Origin: Onthophagus taurus
Lineage: Eukaryota > Arthropoda > Insecta > Coleoptera > Scarabaeidae
DNA: 64,000 bases
Direction of reading: 5' to 3'
Assembly: GCF_036711975.1 (NCBI RefSeq)
Contig: NC_091970.1
Location: 4,037,501-4,101,500 of the forward strand
A program made the translations under genes and the position numbers. The notes under the pieces are model-generated. The model worked only from the letters and a program-made list of their open reading frames with translations. It did not search any database and had not been told where the DNA came from. Below are positions 44,070 through 55,400 of the stretch, piece by piece. The number at the start of each line of letters is the position of its first letter. The stretch's first letter is position 1.

Positions 44070-46707
44070 CAAATTAATCGTAACGATGAGATCGTGTTGA
44101 TTGTGCTTCCCCTTTTTCGATTTTTTGTTGTTCTTGATCGGAACGGTGGCAACGGCGGCGGTGACGGCGGCTTTAGCGGGGGCTTGTTTAATCGGTTGCC
44201 CCTTTTGTTGCGCTTGGGGCAGCTTTTGCAACGATTTCCCATGATTTTTATTTTGCTTGTTGGCGCCGTGCGTCGGAGTCCTGGGTCCTCCCAAATTCTT
44301 TTGCCCGACACTTCCGTCGGCTGGCTTATTACGAGCCTAAAACCAAAATTCATCATAAACACTCATTTAATAATAACTCGTCCGAATTTAGAAGTATTCG
44401 GTTTCAAGTAAATATTGTTTGTTTTTATCATTTCCTTTCCAAAACCGTAGTAGTAAATGATTAATTGGTGTGTTTAGTGTTGTTTGGCACCTTTTATGAG
44501 TGTAAAATGCGCGGTTTATAAATAAAGCGGCCTCATTGTTTTCGTTCTTCGTAAAACTCGAACTATAATAATTCTGGCGGTAACATAACCCGTTTTTAAC
44601 CTATTTTTAGCTCCTCTCAATTTTAGTTTCGACTTCCTCCTCATTCAATCAAAGTTAAAAAGTAATTTTTTTGTTTGTTTTAGGTTGTGGATTATTTCAT
44701 AAAAACACGAATTGTGTGGGAGTTAACTTTTTTAATTAATTTTAAGAAAAGGTAAATATTCTTAAGTAAAGAATCTTACAGTTGATTGTGAGGCGCATCT
44801 GCAGCCGCTTTGAGCCGGTTCTAAATTTAGGGGGCGCAACCGCCTGAAGTCTTGAGTATGTTATAAAATCTGGAACTTCAACGTCTTCCGTTTCAGTTTA
44901 ATTTAGTCCGAGTTAAAACGTTCAACAAAAAAGAATCAAAATGGTAATTTTAAACAATTTTAATAACCATCAATTTTTAAAACAATTCTCATTTTAGCCT
45001 GAAATAGTCTTAGATAAAGAACAAATAATAAGTAAGCCCCTTAATCATTTTGAACCAATTTGGTTTATTAATCATTAAATTTTAGTGCTGCAAAAAGCCT
45101 TCAATATGTTCGATACCAGCAAAAAGGGGAGCATTGAAAAGGAGAAAGTTAGGATGATTTTGAACACTTTGGGGCACTCCTTTAACGATCAGGAATTGGA
45201 GGCGTTGTTGGAGAACGAAGATCGCCAAGGTAAAAATGTGGAATTACACAAAGTGATTAGTAATTAGAGTGGTAGCCTTCGGAAAGTTCTTCTTCGTGTT
45301 GGCGTGTCGTTAAAAGTCACGCAACGCTCCATCCGCTCTCTCTCTATCAATTATCCTGAAAGTGTGTGTTTGCGACCCCGTTTTTCCACGATCCATAATT
45401 ACTCTGAATCAACACTTGCAAGATAATGGAATTAAAAGTTAATAACAAAAAAGTTTCATCAAAAAATTTTTAATTAGAAAAAATCAATTGTTGGGGTTGA
45501 TTCAAAAATTGATATCTCCTTTGTATTTGAAATTGAAGAAATGAAATTTTGTGGGTATTTTTAGAATTGAATAACGATTTTAATGCTTCAAACTACTTTT
45601 TGATATCTCAATTAGTTCAGGAGAAAAAAATTCTTAAATTTAATCAATTTTTTAGGTTCTGGTGTTTTAAATTTCGACTCTTTCTGCCGCGTTGCGAGCC
45701 ATTTTCTGGAAAGCGAAGACGACGAGGCTCTCCAAAAAGAACTAAAAGAAGCCTTTAGGCTTTACGACAAAGAAGGAAACGGTTATATCCCCACATCTAG
45801 CTTAAGAGAAATTTTAGCCGCATTAGACGACCAGTTAACCGGCGATCAATTGAACGAAATGATTGCGGAAATCGATGCGGATTCCTCAGGAACCGTCGAT
45901 TTTGATGGTGATAATATATTTATTTATTAACAAATAATTTTAATTAATTCAATTGTTATGTTTGTAGAATTCATGGCGATGATGACAGGTGATTAATAAT
46001 AAGTATTTAAGAACATGCATAAAATATAAGGTTTTTTTAATGTATCATTGTAAGGTTTGTTTTGGTTGTTAATAAAATAAATTAAAATGTAAAAACGATT
46101 TTTTTTTGCATGCTAAATCGTGCAAAACTAAAATAAGAATATATTTAAGTTAATTTTAATTTTTAAACCCTAATTAAAATCTACGCTAAGAAAATTAATT
46201 TTTATCAAAAATTGTTAACCAAGATCTCGTTTCCAAACAATTCGTTACCTGACTGAGACTCCTATAGCTACTTGCACTTCCACTTCGTGCCTGCGAACAA
46301 AATATAACAAAAAAAATAACAGTTTTCGCGTTTATCATGAAAATTCATGCAAAGTATTGAGATGGTGGTTGTAGTTTCTGTTTGGTCTGGTTGTGGAGTG
46401 AATCGATTTGTGCCGGCTAAAGGTGAGAAAGTCAACATGAGGAGGAATATAGAGTAGGTTTGCTAAAATCCGCTCTACATCTCTCCACTAAACTATTGAT
46501 TTCCGGTGCCCGATGCGATACATCATTTAAAGGCTGACACAAATTAACAGCAAAAAACGTCCGCTTCAATAATTCTATTCTACCGTTAATTTTTTTATTT
46601 CTTTATTAATAAATTTTTACCTTGCTTCGATTTCTCGGAGGAAACTCTTCTTTCGACGATTTCCTCCGTTTGTCTTTCAGAATCATTCGAGCAGCCGCAA
46701 AAGCCAT
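44070..46707 (-). CDS. Uncharacterised spliced frame; possible 5' exons of the calmodulin-like gene
   Basis: Three candidate exons on the minus strand, 46707-46621, 46290-46249 and 44336-44070, all end in phase 0 with good donors and acceptors. They encode about 132 residues: [19 protein letters not shown], then [14 protein letters not shown], then a Lys/Gln/Ala-rich stretch ([33 protein letters not shown]). If the last exon is not spliced it runs on to a stop at 44055 (NLVRKN). If it is spliced at 44070, the next strong phase-0 acceptor on this strand is 42239, the second exon of the calmodulin-like gene. The encoded protein is basic and low-complexity, with no family recognised. The troponin C gene lies in its largest intron on the other strand. 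Confidence 0.45.
44941..45996 (+). CDS. TpnC: Troponin C, insect muscle calcium sensor
   Basis: Five exons, 44941-44943, 44998-45031, 45086-45229, 45656-45907 and 45968-45996, give 153 residues, the normal insect length. The first exon encodes only the initiator Met, the arrangement common to arthropod troponin C genes. The start [11 protein letters not shown] and the end FMAMMTGD are distinct from calmodulin. Of the four EF-hands only the fourth loop ([12 protein letters not shown]) keeps all ligand positions. Loop 1 ([12 protein letters not shown]), loop 2 ([12 protein letters not shown]) and loop 3 ([12 protein letters not shown]) lack the final acidic residue. This resembles the single-site (TpnC4/F1) flight-muscle isoforms. 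It regulates thin filaments in muscle together with troponins I and T. Confidence 0.92.
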
Positions 46708-47110
46708 ATTAACTAATTCTTTAAAATTGTTTATTTCAATAAATTTTAACCGATTTTAAACAGTTTTCGTCTTGAAATAAACACACATTTTTAAAAATCA
46801 ACTCTCTAAAAAAAAAATTAAAGGAATATTCTCTAATTAAACCAATTCTTAATCGGGGAGGAACTTTTTTGACGAGATTAATTAATTTTCAGAAACCTAG
46901 GTCCCGGATGATGATAAATAATGCAGGAAGATATTATGCCAAGTCCAGGCTTCGCCGGAATTAATTAGAGAGAGAGGGAGCGGGCCGTACTTGAAAACGA
47001 AAACCGTGTCAAGAGTCGACGACGACGTCCCGAAAACAATTCCAATTTAGGCAATTTGCATTTTCTTTAATTAATCCAATAAAAATTTTATCAACAAATT
47101 TGACATTTTA
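46708..47110. other. Spacer, no gene seen
   Basis: The sequence is AT-rich at first, then mixed, with an agagagagggag-type purine run and cgacgacgacg near 46960-47030. This GC-richer part could be the promoter or leader of the minus-strand frame that starts at 46707. Confidence 0.35.
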
Positions 47111-47112
47111 GT

Positions 47113-47830
47113 GCGGTTGTGCTCAAAATTTAATATCTTCTTTGCATTTTGAATCGAAGAAACGAAATTTTGTGGACTCATTTAAAATTGAATGATGATT
47201 TTAATGCTTCAAACCGTTTTTTGATATCTCAATTAGTTTAGGAGAAAAAAATTCTTAAAGATAACATTAACAATTTACCATGTAGAAAAATCCGTTTTTT
47301 AGGGTTAAGTTCAAAAATTAATATCTCCTTTGCATTTAGAATCGAAGAAGCGAAACTCGGTGACTTTATTTAGAATTGAACGACAATTTTAATGGTGAAA
47401 TCCATTTTTTAATATTCCAATTAGTTTATGAGAAAAGAATTCTTGAACTTATCATTAAAAACTCACCACATTTAAAAATGCATTTTATTAAGGTTGGGTT
47501 GAAAAATTCATATCAAATTAATAAATAAAATTAAAGAAACAAAACATGGAGAATTTGTTAACTAATTAATAACAAATTTAATGCTGCAACCCATTTTTTA
47601 ATATCTCAATTAGTTTCAGAGATAAAAATTGTTTATCTTCAGGAATCCTTTTTTGTTAAGGATAATTTCAAAAATTAATATTTCGGTTATATTTATAACC
47701 AAAGAAATGAAACTCGGTGAGTTTACACAGAATTTAACGCCAATTTTGATGGTATAAAGCATTTTGTGATATCGCAATTTCTTTTCGAGGAAATAATGTT
47801 TAAAGATCACAAAAAAAACGTTTTCTTAGA
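47113..47830. repeat. Tandem array, about 180-base unit, four copies
   Basis: Units start near 47124, 47316, 47505 and 47669 with aaaattaatatctcctttgc-like words. They continue with gaagaaacgaaa, gaattgaacgacaatttt and tatctcaattagttt. A fifth diverged copy lies at about 45503-45640 inside troponin C intron 3. The copies are diverged from each other, so the array is old. Confidence 0.7.
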
Positions 47831-49405
47831 TTTTCCTCGTAATGAGATGCAGCTTACATTTAGGCTCCTGAAAATCATCCGGATCATTAAAAATGAAACG
47901 TTTCGTCGAGGTTTCGCGACAATCGATTATTATTATCAAGACAGAATCCGAGAACCTTTGGGAATTTCCCAGCTGGGGGACTCAACTGGAGTAAAAAGTT
48001 TTTAAAAATTTAAATATTTAAAAAAACGTTCATTTAAACGTTTCAATTCGTGCGGAAATAAATTTGATATTTTAAAAGCTTTAAAATGTAATCGGCCAAG
48101 TGTGAAAATCCCCAATTTTTTCAACGGGTTAAAATTAAATTAATACAGATAATTTATCCAAACCAAAATGTAATTGATGTAGTTTCACTTTAATTTTAAG
48201 ACACCAGTTTTAATTTCTTTGATAAACTCACGTGAGTAATAAAATTTTGATGAAACCGAGCGGCTTTGAACGCGTTTTCGTGAAAACTGAAGGGGTAACT
48301 ACCCCCGGAGAACCGAATGTAACGAGTTCGCGCAAGCTTACTGGCTAAATTCCTGGTGCACGTCGTCCCATTTTCACCATTTTCCACTCACAACGTCTTT
48401 ATTGAGTGTCCAAAAATTATTCATTTTACATTAATTCATTATTCATAATTATAAAAAATAATTTAGGTTGGTATTACATTTAAATTTCAAATTGTCAGTG
48501 GCAACTCACAACTGATTTTATTTAATATTTGTTTTAAATTAAAATTAACTTTTCATTTAATCGTAACCCAAAAATATTCAAAAGTAGATGCGTTATCGAT
48601 TTTTCACGATAAAACGGTGCCAAAAAGAACCAAGTGGAGTACATGGAATAGAGCAAAACAAAGAGAACGTTTAATAAATAAAAAGAAGAATTAGTATCTA
48701 TATAATCCAAGAAATATCAATAATTTTTTAATAAAATTGCATTTATTTTATTAAATAAGTTAAATTATCTTAAAAAAATAAAAAAAAACTAGGTTGGTAT
48801 TAATTTTAAATTTCAACTTGACAGTGACAGCCCATAAATTAATAATTATTAATAAATTTACATTAAAATTGTTAATAATGAAATACGTTTTTTTTTTAAA
48901 GATGAATCAATATATTTTTATATTGATATAAATAACAAATAAATAAAAGAATTGTTATAATCCAAGAAATCCTAATGATATTTTAATAAAATTGCATTTA
49001 ATTTATTAAATAAGTTTAACTATCTAAAAAAAAATAAAAGTAAATTAAGTTGGTATTATTTTTATATGTCAAATTGACAGCGACAACTCATAATAATAAA
49101 CTGATTTTATTCAATAATTAACTTTTAATTTAATCGTAACCCAAAAATATTCAAAAGTAGACGCGTTATCGATTTTCCACATTACAACAAGACAAAAAGA
49201 ACGAAGTAGAGTACACGGAATAGAGCAAAACAACCGTTTGAGAAATCGTTTTTCAACGGGGGCGGTTAAAAGATGCAGTTTAAAAGATTAGTAACAAAAT
49301 TAAATCGTTCCCCACCGAAAAAATTTCATCCTCCTTAAAACCCTCACCTATTAACACAACCCCACCGAAAAATAACCTCAAAATGCACTCAATTTCGTAT
49401 TTCCG
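47831..49405. repeat. Noncoding region with repeated taggttggtatta blocks
   Basis: Blocks with ttggtattacttttaaattt, then ttgacagtgacaactcataa, occur at about 48465, 48790 and 49048. Each is preceded by taatccaagaaatcctaatg-like and aaaattgcatttaatttatt words, except the first. A second shared phrase (cccaaaaatattcaaaagta, then gcgttatcgattttc) occurs at 48570 and 49140. Two further copies of the first block lie at 50550 and 50888. The stretch 48200-48400 is GC-richer but has no ATG-started frame. Confidence 0.6.
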
Positions 49406-50068
49406 TTAATTTCGTCCAAATAAATAGAATTTTTCGTTGAAAAAATCGAAATTCACCTGGTTTTTGGAGTCAAATCGGGGTAATTTCGGTTTAAAACATT
49501 TCAAATCCAACTCGTTTTTCGTTTTGTTCTTAAACGGTAATAATTTGCCCATAAGTAATCGTTGAGATCGGTGTGTTGGTGGCGAAGAAACCGGCTGATG
49601 AGAGCACATCTGGCTGAAACGGGTTTTCATCATCGATTCGTTGCTCGATCCCAAACGAAACGATCTCAACAATCCCGAGTTATTGTTTCTTTCTAGCGTA
49701 CTGTTCGTTAAAAACACCCTTTGATTCGGAAAATTCATCAAAGGAAATCTTAAAGTGCGAATGGGGTTCGAAGGGAAATCGAGAAAATGTTTTGATTTGT
49801 ACACGTTGGTTGTGCTGAAATAATTGTGAGGTTGGATAAACTTGTTATTCGGATTCGGGATGAAAAGTGATTGTAAAAAGTGGCTTTTTCTTATCATCGG
49901 AGAAAATTCCGGTTTCAAAACCGCTTCGGTAATTCTTGATCCAAGACCTAAAGCGGGTTTCTCTTTAAATACGTTCGTGTATTGCAGCATAAGTTTTCTC
50001 GACATCGAAGCTGTGTTCGAGGGTTGTTTATCAAGGAAAATTTTCATCTTGTGTATGAAACGTTTCAT
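49406..50068 (-). CDS. Orphan ORF, 220 residues
   Basis: An ATG-started frame on the minus strand, from 50068 to the stop at 49406. I do not recognise it. The protein is basic and rich in Ser, Asn, Phe and Pro (MKRFIHKMKIFLDKQPSN, FIPNPNNKFIQPHNYFS, HQPVSSPPTHRSQRLLMGK). The base composition is less AT-rich than its flanks, which supports coding. A donor-like CAG/GTGAAT at 49457 leaves phase 0, so it may instead be a first exon of a longer minus-strand transcript. It is not clear whether it is a stand-alone gene. Confidence 0.4.
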   Translation of the reverse strand: MKRFIHKMKIFLDKQPSNTASMSRKLMLQYTNVFKEKPALGLGSRITEAVLKPEFSPMIRKSHFLQSLFIPNPNNKFIQPHNYFSTTNVYKSKHFLDFPSNPIRTLRFPLMNFPNQRVFLTNSTLERNNNSGLLRSFRLGSSNESMMKTRFSQMCSHQPVSSPPTHRSQRLLMGKLLPFKNKTKNELDLKCFKPKLPRFDSKNQVNFDFFNEKFYLFGRN

Positions 50069-52439
50069 TTTACTTTGAATTTAAATAAAAATTTAATAAT
50101 ATCTTTGACACTTTCTTTTTTGATTAAAAACAACTTTTTTGTTGCTAAGTTTACCGCTTATTAACGGTCATTATGGTTGAAAAACAAATAGGAGTGAAGT
50201 GGGTGATGTCACATTTTAGCGGGAAAATCAAATTAAAAACGTCAAATTTGACAATTTAATATTTGATTTAAAAAATAAAATCTTTTCGGTTTTAGGTCAT
50301 CGAATATTGACTCAAACTCAAGGTTACGAAGGTAATAAAGTACGTAAGACGTGTGGAGGATTCGGATTTTCAAACTTTGTAAGTTTATATTACGATTTTC
50401 GAGCGAAGACGAATCGTTTTCCTCAAAAATTACATTTTTCCAACACCTGTACGCTCGTTTCTAATATTTTATAATCAAAAATTTAATTAATTTATTAAAT
50501 ATTAAATAAATTGAGATTAAATAATATAATTATCTAAAAATAAATTAAGTTGGTATTACTTTTAAATTTGAAATTGACAGTGGCAACTCATAAATTAATA
50601 ATTATTAATAAATTTGTATTAAAATTGTTAATAATAAGAATTTTCGTTCGAAATTTAATGATTTTATTTTAAAATGTTCATTTTCTTTTGCATTATATAT
50701 TAACTCAAAATAAATTAACAATAAATGATTCCAAATAAAAATTAATACGATTTTATTTTCTTTTAAAATAAATCAATATAAAAATTAACAAAATAAGAAG
50801 AATTGTTATAATCCAAGAAATGCTAATGATTTTTTTAATAAAATTACATTTAATTTATTAAATAAGATAAATCCTAAAAAAATAATTTAGGTTGGTGTTA
50901 CTTTTAAATTTGATATTGACAGTGACAGCTCATAAATTAATAATTATTAATAATTGTTTATATTAATTGTTGATAACTTGCATTATTTAATATTAACTGA
51001 AAATAAAAAAAAAATTAATTACATCGACATCAAGCAACATTAAATGTTAACATACAAATAAACATTAACACGATTTAATTTTTTTCTTTTTTAGGTTATG
51101 TCAATGCAAAAATGTACAAACACAAAGAAGCATTGTTATAATCCAACAGGTACCTTACCCGTCTCATGACGCGAAGTGAAAACGACGAAGTCTTCATCTT
51201 GAATGATGTGCTCTTAGCTACTTTAAAGGATTTAATCTAGCTAAGAAAGATTTGAAACTAAACTACAATATGCTACGGGATCTTAATCAATTAAAAGAGA
51301 ATATAAAGTCCTTTTTATTTTTTGATACAATCTTTTAATCCGGTTTTTATTTTTTATTGAGAGGATCAAATTCAGCGACTGAATCAGATCGAATCTGCAC
51401 GGTTACTAAAGAGATGGGGATGTGGCTGAGGGAAGCTGGAGAATTTCCAGGGGATCTCAAACGTTTCAATCACAAATTGGGTTAATAGAAGTAATTGCAT
51501 CAATTTTTTTTAATTGATGAGGTGCAAAAAGGATTTCTTAACAACTAAGAATTAAGATGGGATTAATTTAAGATGTATTTGTGATATAATGTTGGTTTTT
51601 TTGAATGGATCGATATTTTCTCGTCAAAAATCGTCACATCTCGTCTCTTAGCAACAGATTCTGGGCGAGGATTAATTTGAATAAAATAAAAATCGAGGAA
51701 ATAGATATTTTTTTTTTATTTTAATGATTATAAGTTTACATTTTTTTTTAAACGTACAATTAAACGAAAACACAAAAACATTAATTAATCGAATTAAATT
51801 AATTGGAAGAACTTCTTTTTTGTAATCTCAATCGTTTTTTTTTTTATTTTGGCCTTACTAAATCTTACAATTCTTATTTATTTTTTAACTTTTAACGAAA
51901 GTAGGGAACTTTTTTTTTACATTTATACAGAATTTGAATCGAATAAATTATTTTTGAAAAATGTAATCATTTTAGTGTTTATTTGGTTGCCTAATTTTCG
52001 GTTATGTCAAATAACCAAGAAAAATTTTTAGGTTAAGTAACTGACAAAAATAAAATGAGTACATTTAACAATATCCATTTTAATACTTTAATGAGTTGAA
52101 TAAGTATGTTTTTAATTTATTTATTGAGCACTATCGAAAAAATTATTTATTTACATATCTACAAAGGATGAAATAAAACCGGATTCCCCAAAACTTTTTT
52201 AGGACCAAGTAGATATGTTATACACCTTTTAATTATCTCTAATGTTTACGAAACAATTTAATAAATTAATCGTATTAAATATTAATCGTTCATTCTTGAT
52301 CCACACCTTTTTACTTCCATTCGAAATACATAAAGTTAAACGAGTTACAAAAAAATTTAACGATAACACAGAAAAAACATCTCTTAAATACTCCTTAATT
52401 AGGTTTATTGAAAACAATTTTATTTCTTCGTTTATTAAC
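50069..52439. repeat. AT-rich spacer with two more taggttggtatta blocks
   Basis: Copies of the 48-49 kb repeat lie at about 50510-50640 and 50810-50960 (ggttggtgttacttttaaat, ttgacagtgacagctcataa). Positions 51140-51480 are somewhat GC-richer without a supported frame. The remainder holds only AT-run artefact frames. The right end is the 3' flank of the ATG1 gene. Confidence 0.5.
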
Positions 52440-55400
52440 TTAACTCACGTTATCCGTTGCATAAATGTATCCTTGCCGTTGTAGTACAAAAAGTCGCTTT
52501 TCCACAGCATCTTGGTCTAATTAATATAAAATTAATTAATTATTAATAAAGTTTAATAAAAATACGTACATTTCTTTAATAACTCTTTATCTTCGAGATT
52601 CTGCACCTGTTGACCTAAACTATGAAGCAAAATTTGTGCCGTTTGGTACCGTTGGAAGCACTCCGATGGATTACCAAATAATTCATCTAAAGCAGCCGTT
52701 TGACACTAAAAAACGAATAGTAAGCTAAATATAAGCACATTAATTTATTCTTACCAATTTCATAGCATAATCGTACAATAATTTATCAGCTGTGATATTA
52801 GCTGAAGCAATCTTCGATAAAATCCCTGTGTTATTTAATTTTTTACACGACGATAACGTCGTTCTAAATTTCGTATTCAACGTCGACATAACTAAAATTT
52901 AAAAATTAACACATGTCTCAAATTAACTTCGAAATTTACCGTTTTTAACCGAATTAGTAGCTCGTAATTTTTTCGTTTTCAATTGATGCGTAGCCAAAGC
53001 TAATCCAGACCCCAACAATTGCAAAGCCCTCACCATCAGCACCAATTGCTCGGCTCGTTTAATCGGTGGTGCTGAATGAGAAACATCGGCCATGTATTCA
53101 ACCACGAAAGGAATCGGAGCCCCTTTTGCTGATGCCAATTCAAGCACGCATTTACTTAACGCCAATACAAAATTAATTTTTGCTAAAATCTCATTATGTT
53201 CTCTCTAAAAAATGCAAAAAGAAATAAAAAATTTCTTTTTTTTAATTATGATTATTATTTACATCAAGTAAAGTTTCTTCTTCTAAATCAGGAGGTTTAA
53301 AATCAATCGGTGGGCACTCATAAGTACTAGTATCGGTGAAGAAAGCAGGTAAATTATTCATTTCCGAGATTTCAGGTAATGTCATAGCTCGTAAATTTCC
53401 GAACGAAGGGTGTCTCAAATTATTATTATCGTTTTGCGTTGGACTAAATAACGGTACTTTTGCTAATGGACCCAAAAGAACTGGGGGAGAAGTCCCTAAA
53501 AAACGATTTTAATAAATCAAAAAGTATTAACCTCACTTTTTTTTAAAGGTCAAAATAAAAATTGAGGTTATGTTGATAAAATATTTTTATATATTTTGTT
53601 ACTAACCCGATCTTCTTAAAGGAGAATTACTAGGCATGACAACTTTAGTTGAAACAGGAGATTCGGACCATAAATTCGGTGGTGGAGGAGTTTCGCACAA
53701 ACTACTGCTCGAAGTTCTCCGTCTACCAGATCCCGGGGGTGTTCCAATTACGAATTGAACCGACGGTGGGGACCACGAACTTATATCGATATCCTGCACG
53801 TTTTTATTTTCAGATCTTTTCATGTTAATAGGTTGCGATCGTGGAACAAGCACGTTATTATCCGCCTAAAAATTAATTCAATTCATTAAAAAATAAATAA
53901 ATTATGATGAATTTACTTCTTGCTCGGTACTCTTCTCGTTTTTATTCCCCCTATTAATCATTTTTTGGTAAGTTTGTCGTTGAGAAGGAACTGGGATTGG
54001 CTCACTAATTGGCAGAAAACTCGGTCTTGGTGGACTCGCGCTTGGAGCGCAAGGTTGTGGGTTATTTTTTATTGGTAACTTCATACTAAATTAAAAAATA
54101 ACTTAAATTAATTCTCTTTATAGAGTTTAAATCATTATCTATATAAAAAAATTGATCACACAAAAAGAAGGATAACCTCAAAAAAAAATTTGTTTAAATT
54201 TATCTATAAAAATTAATTATCCTTATTTATATATCAAACTTACTGTTTATCGTTTGTATAACTTTCAGTTAAATGTTCCGGGATTAAAACGAAATCATCT
54301 TCGGGGCTCGAACTTAAAATAATTCTTGCACTTCTCGGAGAATCTTAACATAATTAAATTAAATATTTATTTTATTAGATATTAATTTATTTAAAATTAA
54401 TGAAATTAACCTGGTTGTGATGTTGGTGGGGTTCCAATTTTAATTGGAGTAGCCGCCCGTAGAGTTGGTTTCATAATCGGAGAGGTAGCGTATGCCTCAA
54501 CAACTGGAATTTCAGCGGGGGGTGTTACCGATGGTCGTTGTAAAAATTTGTGGTTAAAAAATTGGTCGAAATTCATCCGTTCTCTCGCATTTCTTTTTAA
54601 CAACCCGTTTAATAAATCACATAATTCAGTTGTTGTTCCCGGAGGAATCCTATAACGACAAAAATTAATTCATTTATTCTAATAAAGTTAAATAATAGTT
54701 ACTTTGGGGCTAAATTAGCGTTCTTTTCATAAAATTGTTTTAAAGCTGTTGGTGTCGTTGCATGAAAAGCGGCCTTTCCAGTTAAACATTGAAAAACGAT
54801 CGTTCCTAAACTCCACAAATCAGCTTTAGCATCGTATTTTAGAGACATGATCACTTCGGGGGCCATATACATAGGGCTCCCACATAAAGTCGCCGCCATA
54901 ACCCCATCTTGCAAAAACCGAGCGAACCCGAAATCGGCAATTTTTAATTTAATTTCACTCGGTTCTGGATACGATTTTTGCCCGCTGTGTGAAAGCAGGA
55001 TATTTTGGGGCTTTAAATCTCTATGAACTATTCCTTTAGCGTATAAAGCTTTCATAGCACCAGCTAAAATTAAAAAATTTATTTAATTATTATATTAAAG
55101 AATTTTAATTTACGCACCTAATTGTATTAAAAAGAGACGAATTGTATCCTCACTTAACGTTCCTTTATCTCCTAAGTAATCAGCTAAATCACCACCGTTG
55201 CAATACTAAAAAAATTTTTAAAATTTTTAACACCTCAAAATTATAAAAAAAAAATTGACATAACCTCAAAATTAAAAAAAATAATTTTTATTTCTATTTT
55301 AAATCTCGATAAAATCAAAGTCAAATTTGTTATCTAATCTCAACTTCATTTTATTGATAACGAAATAGCGTCATAACATCGTAAATTTCACCGAAAATGG

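Noticed and set aside
48196-48387. A minus-strand frame ending at a donor-like CAC/GTGAGT
   Set aside because: It begins with GTG just after an in-frame TGA and has no ATG, so it cannot be a coding first exon; at most it is a noncoding exon.
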